NCBI GenBank assembly: GCA_021232515.1
Contig: JAJPOQ010000174.1
Span: 1 to 49,047, forward strand
Source: Lentisphaeraceae bacterium
GTDB lineage: Bacteria > Verrucomicrobiota > Lentisphaeria > Lentisphaerales > Lentisphaeraceae
Direction: 5' to 3'
Length of the DNA: 49,047 bases
In this document: positions 41,193-49,047 of the stretch, piece by piece
Position numbering within the stretch: the stretch's first letter is position 1
How the letters are laid out: every line of letters begins with the position of its first letter
Notes under the pieces: generated by a model
The model's input: the letters and a program-made list of their open reading frames with translations, nothing else
What the model was told of the DNA's origin: nothing
Databases searched by the model: none
Program-made: the position numbers and the translations under genes

Positions 41193-42520
41193 GAAACTTT
41201 CACAACCTACTTAGAACTACGACAAATCGCCGAACTTTTCTAAAAGGAAGTAGTGCGACCCTCTTACTGCCACAGATGGCCAGTATTGCTGGAGATAAAG
41301 CTGTTATCAATCCTACTCGCATGACTTTCCTACATGTACCGAACGGTATGATCATGGACAAATATAAGCCAAAGTCTTATGGCGAGAATTATGAAATGGC
41401 TCAAACTTTAAAGCCTCTAGAGTCACTTCGAAAAGACTTCCAAGTCATAAGCGGACTTCACAATAAAAATGGTGAGTCAAATGGCGATGGCGGGGGTGAC
41501 CACGCTAGAGCTCAAGGAAACTTCCTGACTGCTGTACGCATTTTGAAATCGACTAAAAGAGTTAGTAACGGCATCTCTGTTGACCAAGTCGCCGCCCAAG
41601 CTGCCGGTCACCAAACGTACCTTCCTTCTCTTGAGTTATCCTCCCGAAAAGGACGCCTTTCAGGGGCTTGTGATAGCGGTTATAGCTGTATGTACCAGTT
41701 TAACCTTTCATGGAAAAATGCCAAAGAACCACTGGTCCCAGAATCCAACGCTCAACTAGCCTTTAATCGTTTGTTTACTCTAGCAGATAGTAATAAAGCT
41801 CGGGCTCAACAAAAGATGATTGCCGCTACAGAGAAGAGTATGCTCGACTTTATGCAAGAATCAGCAAAATCACTTAAGAAGAACATTGGTAAAGAGGATT
41901 CAGAAAAGCTGGATCAGTACTTTACCAACCTACGTGAGATGGAACGTAAAGCTCAACGCCAAAAACCAAAAGTGAAGATGTCACAAATGACTCGAGACTT
42001 CACAAATCAACCACAATCATACCCTGAGAAAATCGAAGCTCTCATGGACCTTATGGTTCTTGCTTGGGAAGTCGACGCGACTCGTATCTGCTCAATGATC
42101 GTGGCCGATGGTGGTAGTAACCAGTCATTTCCCGAACTGGGCATAAACGGTGGTCACCATACTTTAAGCCACCATCGAGGTAAGAAGGACATAGTAGCTC
42201 AACTAGAGAAGATCGACCTTTTTTATATGAATCGCCTCGCCTACTTTCTCAAAAAACTAAACGATAGAAAAGTAAATGGGCAAAGTTTACTTCAACAATC
42301 AATGGTCATGTATGGCTCCGGAATTAGTAATGGTAACAGTCATAGTCACAAAAACCTCTCAATGGTTTTAGCCGGCCATGCTAACGGTAAACTTACACCA
42401 GGAACTCACCGCGAGTATAAGAAAGCTCCACTAGCAAACCTCTATGTCAGTATGCTAGAAAAGTTTGGAACTCCCGTAAAGTCTTTCGCCGATAGTACGG
42501 GAAAACTCGAAAGAATTTAA
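41189..42520 (+). CDS. DUF1552 secreted protein, copy 3
   Basis: This is a 443-residue protein with a twin-arginine signal NRRTFLKGSSATLLLPQ. DUF1552 landmarks are LESLRKDFQVISGLH, GGGDHARAQGNFLTA, SVDQVAAQAAG, EKLDQYFTNLREMERKAQ and SMVMYGSGISNGNSHSHKNLSMVLAGHANG. The start overlaps the DUF1592 stop by four bases, so the two products are probably made in step. It is followed nine bases later by a pseudopilin-like gene with its own AAGGAG site, so the operon is at least three genes long. Confidence 0.92.
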   Translation: MRNFHNLLRTTTNRRTFLKGSSATLLLPQMASIAGDKAVINPTRMTFLHVPNGMIMDKYKPKSYGENYEMAQTLKPLESLRKDFQVISGLHNKNGESNGDGGGDHARAQGNFLTAVRILKSTKRVSNGISVDQVAAQAAGHQTYLPSLELSSRKGRLSGACDSGYSCMYQFNLSWKNAKEPLVPESNAQLAFNRLFTLADSNKARAQQKMIAATEKSMLDFMQESAKSLKKNIGKEDSEKLDQYFTNLREMERKAQRQKPKVKMSQMTRDFTNQPQSYPEKIEALMDLMVLAWEVDATRICSMIVADGGSNQSFPELGINGGHHTLSHHRGKKDIVAQLEKIDLFYMNRLAYFLKKLNDRKVNGQSLLQQSMVMYGSGISNGNSHSHKNLSMVLAGHANGKLTPGTHREYKKAPLANLYVSMLEKFGTPVKSFADSTGKLERI

Positions 42521-42529
42521 GGAGCGTTT

Positions 42530-43327
42530 ATGAAACGGAGTCAAAAGTCATTTACCTTGATCGAGCTACTAATTGTCGTCGCCATAATTGGTATATTAAT
42601 TAGTATGCTCATGCCTTCATTAAAAAATGCTCGGCATGCTGCAAAAGCAACAGTTTGTGGATCAAACCAGAAACAACTAGGCATAGCGATGATGTCCTAT
42701 ACAGTCTCAAATAATGGCTACTTAACGGCTCCTCCTGCGACTCACTACACTTGGGATGACTTACTCAGCCCGTATGATGGACGAGACATACCAACGAACT
42801 GGAAATTCACGTCCAAGAACTCAACTGGTGATTGGAGCGGAACTTTCCTCTACGAGGATTGGGATAAAAAAAGTAGCCTCTACAACTGTCCAATAGATGC
42901 TCCAAATGACGGTAAAAGAACAAATCGCTCTTACGCTGTCAACTCTGGTTTCCCTAGTGGATGGAGCACTACTCGAGGCCCAATTATGAGTGGATACCGA
43001 ATACTCCAAAAAGGCGTCGACCCTTGGTCAATGAAACTAGAAGCGATAAATAACCCTTCAAAGACAATTCTTATGGGTGAAGTTACAGTTTACGATAAAG
43101 AAAATACTTTCAATCTAGGAAGTAACAATGGTAGCGTCCGCACCAACTTCAGAGCCGAACTAAAGAGAAACCCAGTCAAACATGGCCGCAACCTTATGCT
43201 AAATTATCTCTTCAATGACCTGCATGTTTCCTTCCTCTCTTACCACACTCTAAATGGCGACTCAGATAAATACCTGTGGGGCGACTCTAGCAACGTTATA
43301 GGAACTTTTCTCGATTGTAGAAAATAA
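42530..43327 (+). CDS. Type II pseudopilin-like secreted protein
   Basis: This 265-residue protein has a canonical prepilin start, KSFTLIELLIVVAIIGIL, and an AAGGAGCG ribosome site. The helix continues into VCGSNQKQLGIAMMSYTV. The globular part has the LYNCPIDAPNDG cysteine-proline motif and the ending NYLFNDLHVSFLSYHTL, a variant of the usual D-G-x-V block. No secretin, ATPase or other pilus gene is nearby. It is the last gene of the DUF1592/DUF1552 plus-strand operon and converges with the kinase cluster. Confidence 0.87.
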   Translation: MKRSQKSFTLIELLIVVAIIGILISMLMPSLKNARHAAKATVCGSNQKQLGIAMMSYTVSNNGYLTAPPATHYTWDDLLSPYDGRDIPTNWKFTSKNSTGDWSGTFLYEDWDKKSSLYNCPIDAPNDGKRTNRSYAVNSGFPSGWSTTRGPIMSGYRILQKGVDPWSMKLEAINNPSKTILMGEVTVYDKENTFNLGSNNGSVRTNFRAELKRNPVKHGRNLMLNYLFNDLHVSFLSYHTLNGDSDKYLWGDSSNVIGTFLDCRK

Positions 43328-43342
43328 TCTCCAATCCTTTTA

Positions 43343-44458
43343 TTATGAACACTTCTCAACTGAGCTTGAAGGCTTGTTAGGTATATGGACTGTAAAACAG
43401 CTGCCTTCACCAGGAGAAGACTCAACTTCAACTGAGCCACCAAGTAAATCAACCGATTTCTTTACTAAGGATAAACCTATCCCAGTACCTTGCTGCACTC
43501 TTGCATGAGAAATATCAACCATTGAAAACTCCATAAAGATAATGTCGCACTTATCTTTATCTATACCTACACCGGTATCAGATATCTCTATCTCAAAGAT
43601 GTCCCCTTCCATACGAAAGAAAACGTTTATTTCACCTTCATTGGTAAATTTCATAGCATTTGAGATAAGGTTATATATGATTTGTTTTATCTGCATAATG
43701 TCAGAGTATAGTTTTTCCGGGACATCATCCGAAATATGTAGATTAAAGCTGATTTCTTTTTCAAAATTGTTATGAGTTAAACAGTCTTCTGTAAACTCAA
43801 GCAATTCTTCTATTTCTATCTCATTCGTTTCTAATTCTATTTCTTGTGCATCCATCGAAGCACAATCCAGTATATTCACGATCTTTTCGTGAAGGTTTTC
43901 ACCAGAAATCTCTATTGCTTCGCATAGAGCTTCGCCCGAAGGTAAAAGATGATCTTTAAGTAATTGAGCACCATTAATTATACCTGTGAGTGGGGTTAAC
44001 AGTTCATGACTCATTATAGACATAAAGCTATCTTTAACTCGCATCGCGCTAAGCTTCACTCTTTCTGACTCTAATAAAGCCTGATTATTTTTAAGCCTGT
44101 CCAGACTATACTCTATAGATTTTTTCAAAAGAGCATCAGAGTAAGAACCCTTAATAAGATAGTCTTGTGCACCTGATTCAATAACTCTTCGACCTATATG
44201 GTCATCGTCAGAAGCAGTCAAAACAAGTACTGCAGATAATAGGGTTGATGAAGCAAACCTTGATAAAAAATCAAAAGCAGTTCCATCTGGTAAATAATAA
44301 TCAAGTATAATCACACTTGGAAACTCATTTTCCAAAAACAATGCACACTCATTTATAGTCTTAGCGTGACGGACATTTGCCGAACGAAAATTATTATCCA
44401 AAAATCGCTTCAACAAAAAGTAGTCTTCTGTACTGTCTTCAACTACTAAAATATTCAC
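43343..44458 (-). CDS. Receiver-histidine kinase hybrid protein
   Basis: This is a 371-residue cytoplasmic protein. I place the start at GTG 44458, since GGGAG lies just upstream; an upstream TTG reading would run through that site. An N-terminal receiver domain (1-120) has Asp8, phosphoacceptor Asp53 (IILDYYLPDG), Thr81 and Lys103, all intact. A short coiled linker leads to HisKA with His151 in SIMSHELLTPLTG. An HATPase domain follows, with N-box NLISNAMKF, G1 SDTGVGID and G2 GTGIGLSLVKK. It has no membrane or sensory domain, so its input is probably phosphotransfer to the receiver from the neighbouring kinase. Confidence 0.9.
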   Translation of the reverse strand: MNILVVEDSTEDYFLLKRFLDNNFRSANVRHAKTINECALFLENEFPSVIILDYYLPDGTAFDFLSRFASSTLLSAVLVLTASDDDHIGRRVIESGAQDYLIKGSYSDALLKKSIEYSLDRLKNNQALLESERVKLSAMRVKDSFMSIMSHELLTPLTGIINGAQLLKDHLLPSGEALCEAIEISGENLHEKIVNILDCASMDAQEIELETNEIEIEELLEFTEDCLTHNNFEKEISFNLHISDDVPEKLYSDIMQIKQIIYNLISNAMKFTNEGEINVFFRMEGDIFEIEISDTGVGIDKDKCDIIFMEFSMVDISHARVQQGTGIGLSLVKKSVDLLGGSVEVESSPGEGSCFTVHIPNKPSSSVEKCS

Positions 44459-44502
44459 ATGCTCTCCCAATGCTGACCCACTCTCGAGCCGAACATATAC
44501 TC

Positions 44503-45195
44503 TTAACTAATTATTAAACTTTCTGGCAGACTAATTCTTAAAGATAAACCACTCGGCTGGCGATTAGATAAAGTTATATCACCACCATGTTTTCGTACAA
44601 CTTTTCTAGCATAAGTAAGTCCTGCACCAGTCGAGTTATCATCTATACTTAGCTTTTTAAATAAATTGAATACATCTTCCAGCCTCTCCTCTGGAACTCC
44701 GGGACCGTCATCTTCTATAAAAATAATTATTTGTGAGCCTTTTTGCTCGCAACTAATCAGAACATTTACGCAATCTTTATCCGAAAATTTTGCGGTATTT
44801 TCGACAATTTCACACAACATCTTATGGAAAATACGAGTGTAAACTTTTATTTTAGGCCAAGACCCCATAATTGTAGGCTTCAATAGATACTTAACTTTGA
44901 CTGCTTGAATTGCCATATTGATTAATTCTTTCAAGTCTTCTTCGACCAATTGTTCTGAAGTCGTATTTATACGTGATACTTCTACCAGAGCTGAAAACTT
45001 GTTATCTAACTGCTTCACACTCTCCGACAAAAAATGCTCGTAGTCTCGGCCATCCTCTGATAATTCTCCTACATCTTCCACTAGCAATCGAGAGAATTCC
45101 TTAATGTGTCTCATATGACTTCTTAGGTCATGAGAAGCTATATAAAGAAACTCCTTATATTCTTCTTCTATATCGACTCCAAATAACTTATTCAT
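44503..45195 (-). CDS. Soluble histidine kinase without sensor domain
   Basis: This 230-residue protein consists only of a HisKA domain, with His22 in LYIASHDLRSHMRHIKEFSRLL, and an HATPase domain (N-box EIVENTAKFSDKD, G1 EDDGPGVPEE, G2 TGAGLTYARKVV). The H-box is of the bacteriophytochrome-type subgroup that often pairs with small Rcp1-like receivers, matching the receiver gene directly upstream. The start overlaps the receiver stop by ATGA. With no sensor of its own it must be fed by a partner, possibly the two-helix membrane protein at 45630. Confidence 0.87.
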   Translation of the reverse strand: MNKLFGVDIEEEYKEFLYIASHDLRSHMRHIKEFSRLLVEDVGELSEDGRDYEHFLSESVKQLDNKFSALVEVSRINTTSEQLVEEDLKELINMAIQAVKVKYLLKPTIMGSWPKIKVYTRIFHKMLCEIVENTAKFSDKDCVNVLISCEQKGSQIIIFIEDDGPGVPEERLEDVFNLFKKLSIDDNSTGAGLTYARKVVRKHGGDITLSNRQPSGLSLRISLPESLIIS

Positions 45196-45640
45196 TTTGA
45201 TTCCTTTTCTGCCGATGGTAACATGACAATGTTAAACCAAAAGTTTTCCAGAGCCCCTACTATCTCAACAAATTTAATCAAATTAACAGGTTTAACGATG
45301 TAACTGTTTGCATGAAGTTCATAAGTTTGTACAACGTCTTTTTCCGCTTCTGAATTAGTTAGAGCAACTACAGGCCTTTTTCTAAATTGTTCATCATCTT
45401 TTATCACTATAGTAACTCATGCCCCGTCATCCTAGGAAGGTTTAAGTCAAGTAAAATTATATCTGGAGTAACAGCTTCAAAATGATCAGCTTCTTTACGA
45501 AGAATATTCAAAGACTCAAGGCCATCAGTAGCTACAACTAAAGAGTTTGCAATTTTAGATTTTTCTAAGGCTTTTTTAGTTAGAAAAACATCTCCCGGGT
45601 TGTCTTCAACTAGCAAGATTTTCACCGGTTTAGTCTGCAT
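45192..45640 (-). pseudogene. CheY/Rcp1-like response regulator interrupted by a frameshift
   Basis: Two adjoining frames make up one receiver domain. The first (ATG 45640, GAGAGG site) carries VKILLVEDNPGD and phosphoacceptor Asp65 in IILLDLNLPRMTG, then stops at TAG 45408-45410 after GHELL. The second, starting with a GTG that overlaps that stop (TAGTG), carries IKDDEQFRKRPVVALTNS with the switch Thr, and YIVKPVN with the conserved Lys. Adding one base at the junction restores exactly the two residues expected between GHELL and IKDD. It is either a frameshifted gene, a sequencing error, or a receiver made as two coupled pieces. Confidence 0.75.
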
Positions 45641-46058
45641 CTTCAACCTCTCTATCTAGAGTAAATATAAGTTTTTCCCTTTGACTGAACAGTATTCCAT
45701 TTGCAACATATTGTTTTACAAAATTTTCCTTAGAAAAAAATAACCAGTTACTCTTAACACGGCATTTCTCTACTAAAGGCAATATAGTGAAGAGAGGAAA
45801 TACTGACGTTAGTTTTTTGAGTTCTATAGCGATATCTTTACAACTTAATTTAATTCCAAGACTATAATCTATAAATAATCGAGTTAGAGCTACTACCGAG
45901 AAAAGGCCACCTAAAACTATGCTCTGTTGTTCAGATATAGAAAATTGAGAGGTCTGGGCCAATTCAAGTATATGGAAGTTCCAAATTGAGATAGTGACTA
46001 GGCCTAGCGTAGAACTTACAACTGCAATAAATAGTAGATCTTTTTTAATATCCTTCAA
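45630..46058 (-). CDS. Two-helix membrane protein of unknown function in kinase cluster
   Basis: This is a 142-residue protein with two probable membrane helices (about 7-28 and 45-63), the second ending RLFIDYSLGIKL. A soluble C-terminal half of about 75 residues includes KKLTSVFPLFTILPLVEKCRVKSNWLFFSKENFVKQ. I recognise no family. It is the first gene of the minus-strand phosphorelay cluster and overlaps the receiver gene by 11 bases, so it is probably co-expressed. A role in signal input is possible because the kinases lack sensor domains. Confidence 0.65.
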   Translation of the reverse strand: MKDIKKDLLFIAVVSSTLGLVTISIWNFHILELAQTSQFSISEQQSIVLGGLFSVVALTRLFIDYSLGIKLSCKDIAIELKKLTSVFPLFTILPLVEKCRVKSNWLFFSKENFVKQYVANGILFSQREKLIFTLDREVEDAD

Positions 46059-46285
46059 AAGGCTAACTCACTATATAAGTAATAAAACTTCCCCTGTTTC
46101 AGCGTATCTAAAATTACTAATTTGCCGATCACTATACAACGCTACTCATCTAAAAAATGCCTTATTTAGGATCCCCAATCTTTGAAAAGGTAAACTTTCT
46201 AGTTTAAAAAAATCTAATTTCACCCGTTAGGTTTTTATTTGAGCGGGAGTGAACACTTCAAATGAGACTATTATTTGGAGATATT

Positions 46286-48913
46286 ATGAAGTTTTTCTTG
46301 CTAGTATGTTTTTTTCTAATCAATGTTCATGCAGTTGATTTCAAAAAAGACATAGAACCTATTTTTGAACAAAAGTGCTCGAAGTGCCACGGCGAAAAAA
46401 AGCAAAAATCCGACTTGAGACTAGACAGTCGCCAAAACCTTTTAGTTGGTGGTGACCTTGGTAAACCTACTGTTGTTCCTGGCAAGCCAGCTGAAAGTAC
46501 TCTAGTTAAACTCATCTCTCTTGATGAGGACCACGACGACATCATGCCTCCAAAAGGCAGTCCTCTTTCTAAAGATGAAATAAAGCTCATCACGGACTGG
46601 ATTTCAGAAGGCGCCATCATGCCAGAAAAGAAACTAAAAGAAGAAGCGACTCTTTGGTCTTTAAAGCCGATTGTAAAAACAAATGTTCCTCAAAGTCAGA
46701 ATGCGGTAGATTTCTTTCTTCAAAAGAAACTTGCAGAAAAAAGCCTCTCTTTTAGCCATGAAGCAAGTCCTGAAACCCTTTTACGTCGACTCCAAGTTAC
46801 TTTAACTGGCTTTCTTCCTAGTCCTGAAGAGTCTGCAAGCTTCCTTAAAGAATGGAGCCTCAACCGAGATAAAGCTTACAGTCATAAAGTTGAAGAACTT
46901 CTTAGTTCTCCACACTTTGGTGAGCGTTGGGCTCAACACTGGTTAGACTCTATCCGCTGGGCTGAAACGAGTGGCTCAGAGAGTAACCTTTATCGTAAAT
47001 TTTCTTGGCAATACCGCGACTATGTCATCAATGCATTTAATGACGATAAACCTTACGATCAATTCATAATTGATCAATTGGCTGGAGACCAGACCGGTAA
47101 TCCTCGTGCAACAGGGTTCCTTGTTTCTGGGCCACATGTTCCACCGGCAACAGTCGGCCAAGAACCGTCTGCCATGAAAGAAGCTCGTTATGATAGGCTC
47201 GATCAAATCATGCAAACAGTAGGCGCTTCTATGATGGGTATGACTTTAGGTTGTGCTCGTTGTCACACTCATAAGTTTGACCCAATCAAAATCAACGATT
47301 ACTACTCTATACTCGCCAACTTCCAAGATACTGAGTTTGGCATCCGCAAGCCTAAACTTCACAAGAATTCCACAGAGTCTATAAACGACGAGCAAATAAT
47401 GGCAAAGATAAAAAGCTTCCGCAAACAAAGAAAAGCTGGAGTTTCCAAAGAAAACTGGGTAGACCATCTCCAACTACACTTCTCTCAAAAAAACATCAAA
47501 GCTTTACGCCTGACCTTTCCTAGGAAAAAAGTCTTCTTAGATGAGGTAAATATCCTTGATGTAAAGGGCAAAGATATAAGTAAACTTGCAAATATATCGA
47601 CAAACTTAACTGGCCCTAGAGCAGAGATCTCAAAACTAACCGACGGCGAAATTGGTAACTTCTACGCTCTAAGAGGAGAAGTCAGAGTAAAAGAAAAAGG
47701 CTTTGTTCAATTTAGTTTTGATGAAGTGCAAAAAGTCGACCATTTCCAGATAAGTAGTGACCGTAAAAAAATAAATAACACTGATTACGAAATCTCGAAC
47801 TACGGAAAAGCTCCTAACTTCATGTTAGAAGTCATGACTGAAGATGGACAGTGGCAAACACTTACTCGATCGATCTACTCACTTCCTGAACATAAAGAGA
47901 TTCAAAAACTAATCACGAAAAAAAGACAAGTCGGTACAAAATACGAATTTATCGGACGTTTTATCAATCCTGAAAAAACTCACGTTCTTCTAAGGGGAAG
48001 CCCATTTTCGCTAGGTGCGGAAGTTCCGCCAAATGGACTTTCGACTATTACCAAGTCTTTAGGTATGTCTAGCGATACTCCTGGCCCTGAACGTCGTCTT
48101 AAGTTTGCGCAGTGGTTAGCAAATGAAGAAAACCCACTAACTGCGAGAGTTATGGTTAACAGACTATGGCACCATACTTTTGGAACTGGGCTTGTTTCAA
48201 CCTTATCTGACTTCGGTAATGCTGGAGCAAAGCCATCACATCCTGAGCTTTTAGACTACTTAACAGCTGAGTTTACCAAGCAGAACTGGTCAGTTAAAAA
48301 CATACTCAGAAAACTGGTTCACTCAAAAGCCTTCAAGCAAGACAACAAGCCAGTAGACCAAGCGTTAAAAGTTGACAGTGATAGTCGCCTTCTGTGGCGC
48401 TTTCCTCCTAGAAGAGCTGACGCCGAAGTTTTACGTGACTCTGTTCTGAAGCTAACGGCATCCTTAAACTCAAAGCTCGGAGGTATAAGCTATAGAATCT
48501 ACAACACCAAAAAGCGTTATGAGCTTTGGTCTGTTGTCGACAACCACAGCGAAAAAACTTGGCGTAGAATGATCTACCAAGAGCGTATGCGTGGCATTGA
48601 TGACCGTATGTTCACTGCTTTCGACTTTCCGGACTGTGGTCAAGTTTTATCCAAAAGACCATCGTCTACAACACCACTTCAAGCACTGAACCTGATGAAC
48701 AGTAAATTCATCGAAACTCAGTGTAACATCTTGGCCAACAAGGTTCATTCATCAAATAAAAGCGACGCCGTCAAAGCTCTTTTCCAAACTGTTTACAATC
48801 GTCAACCAGACAATATTGAACTACAGAAAAGTCTTGAGCTTCTCAAAACAGAAAGCATGCAAATCCTTTGTCGTGCCCTTCTCAACAGTAACGAATTTGT
48901 ATTCATTCAGTAG
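46286..48913 (+). CDS. PSCyt1/DUF1549/DUF1553 planctomycete-type cytochrome c protein
   Basis: This is an 875-residue secreted protein. ATG 46286 is chosen over ATG 46262 because it has GGAG five bases upstream and gives a clean signal peptide (ending about Ala16). Residues 16-105 form the PSCyt1 domain, with heme site CSKCH (31-35) and MPPKGSPLSKDEIKLITDWISEGA. DUF1549 follows (about 150-340), with HFGERWAQHWLDSIRWAETSG and the heme-like CARCHTHKFDP (323-327). A divergent middle region comes next, then DUF1553 (about 610-860, with NRLWHHTFGTGLVSTLSDFG and KRPSSTTPLQALNLMNS). Its function is unknown. It is followed 9 bases later by a DUF1501 gene, its usual partner. Confidence 0.92.
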   Translation: MKFFLLVCFFLINVHAVDFKKDIEPIFEQKCSKCHGEKKQKSDLRLDSRQNLLVGGDLGKPTVVPGKPAESTLVKLISLDEDHDDIMPPKGSPLSKDEIKLITDWISEGAIMPEKKLKEEATLWSLKPIVKTNVPQSQNAVDFFLQKKLAEKSLSFSHEASPETLLRRLQVTLTGFLPSPEESASFLKEWSLNRDKAYSHKVEELLSSPHFGERWAQHWLDSIRWAETSGSESNLYRKFSWQYRDYVINAFNDDKPYDQFIIDQLAGDQTGNPRATGFLVSGPHVPPATVGQEPSAMKEARYDRLDQIMQTVGASMMGMTLGCARCHTHKFDPIKINDYYSILANFQDTEFGIRKPKLHKNSTESINDEQIMAKIKSFRKQRKAGVSKENWVDHLQLHFSQKNIKALRLTFPRKKVFLDEVNILDVKGKDISKLANISTNLTGPRAEISKLTDGEIGNFYALRGEVRVKEKGFVQFSFDEVQKVDHFQISSDRKKINNTDYEISNYGKAPNFMLEVMTEDGQWQTLTRSIYSLPEHKEIQKLITKKRQVGTKYEFIGRFINPEKTHVLLRGSPFSLGAEVPPNGLSTITKSLGMSSDTPGPERRLKFAQWLANEENPLTARVMVNRLWHHTFGTGLVSTLSDFGNAGAKPSHPELLDYLTAEFTKQNWSVKNILRKLVHSKAFKQDNKPVDQALKVDSDSRLLWRFPPRRADAEVLRDSVLKLTASLNSKLGGISYRIYNTKKRYELWSVVDNHSEKTWRRMIYQERMRGIDDRMFTAFDFPDCGQVLSKRPSSTTPLQALNLMNSKFIETQCNILANKVHSSNKSDAVKALFQTVYNRQPDNIELQKSLELLKTESMQILCRALLNSNEFVFIQ

Positions 48914-48922
48914 AGGTCAATT

Positions 48923-49047
48923 ATGAATCCGCTAAACATCTCTCCAAATGGTCGTAACCTTCTAAATCGCCGTAGCTTTCTTAACCAAACAGGTGGAGTT
49001 CTAGGTTCTCTTGGTCTACTTAGCCTTCTTGGTCAAGACAAGCTTCT
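48923..49047 (+). CDS. DUF1501 family protein, N-terminal part (runs off the window)
   Basis: The first 41 codons of a gene with an AGAGG ribosome site, starting ATG nine bases after the PSCyt1 gene. The visible part has a twin-arginine export signal, NRRSFLNQTGGVLGSLGLL. The DUF1501 call rests on this signal type plus the near-universal pairing of DUF1549/DUF1553 genes with a downstream DUF1501 gene. The conserved body of the protein lies beyond the window. Confidence 0.7.
   Translation, partial: MNPLNISPNGRNLLNRRSFLNQTGGVLGSLGLLSLLGQDKL

Noticed and set aside
1-49047. tRNA or rRNA genes
   Set aside because: No cloverleaf with a conserved T-loop and no rRNA-like segment was seen by eye on either strand; a dedicated scan was not possible.

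Overview
The window looks like chromosomal DNA of a low-GC PVC-superphylum bacterium, most likely Lentisphaera-like (Lentisphaerota). This rests on the density of families typical of that superphylum: three pairs of a DUF1592-type cytochrome c protein with a DUF1552 protein, one PSCyt1/DUF1549/DUF1553 protein followed by a DUF1501 protein, several single-gene type II pseudopilin-like proteins with an FTLIELL(V/T/I)V N-terminus, and a DUF1080 protein. The lineage is an inference from gene content. No rRNA or tRNA gene was recognised.

Region 1 (1-17978) is housekeeping-like. It holds a TetR regulator, a membrane fusion protein and a giant RND permease fused in one frame to a NodT/OprM-type outer-membrane lipoprotein (383-6848). 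Next come a six-helix K+ channel and lipoproteins (6912-8614), then a complete Mla/MCE-type lipid transport operon on the minus strand (8659-11826) and a secreted coiled-coil protein. Small genes follow, then an SbtA/SbtB-type bicarbonate transporter pair with an upstream winged-helix regulator (14165-15845). The region ends with a tandem universal stress protein, a ParA-like protein with a damaged P-loop, and a periplasmic rhodanese.

Region 2 (18000-29220) is more plastic. It holds a DUF1080 protein, two broken pseudopilin fragments, the first DUF1592/DUF1552 pair, and a roughly 770-bp mosaic of intergenic repeats that includes an 85-bp tandem array (23612-24380). After these come a Tat-exported sugar epimerase-like protein and a Gfo/Idh/MocA oxidoreductase. 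The last 135 bp of the oxidoreductase gene are present again 2.7 kb downstream. Between the two copies lies a cassette with a nuclease remnant, two membrane-anchored paralogues sharing an unnamed C-terminal domain, and another gene remnant.

Region 3 (29223-43327) appears to be a co-regulated module. On the minus strand the order is DUF1592, DUF1552, cytochrome c/PA14-like, beta-propeller, pseudopilin, ECF sigma factor and FecR-like protein. Divergent from it are pseudopilin, DUF1592, DUF1552 and pseudopilin. Two copies of a motif TGTCAGGATT-N11-CTCGTT, with identical spacing, lie upstream of the minus-strand DUF1592 operon and of the pseudopilin-sigma-FecR genes. They are good candidates for promoters read by the encoded ECF sigma factor.

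Region 4 (43343-49047) holds a minus-strand phosphorelay cluster: a two-helix membrane protein, a response regulator split by a stop/frameshift, a sensorless histidine kinase and a receiver-kinase hybrid. It is followed by a PSCyt1/DUF1549/DUF1553 gene and the start of its DUF1501 partner, which runs off the window.
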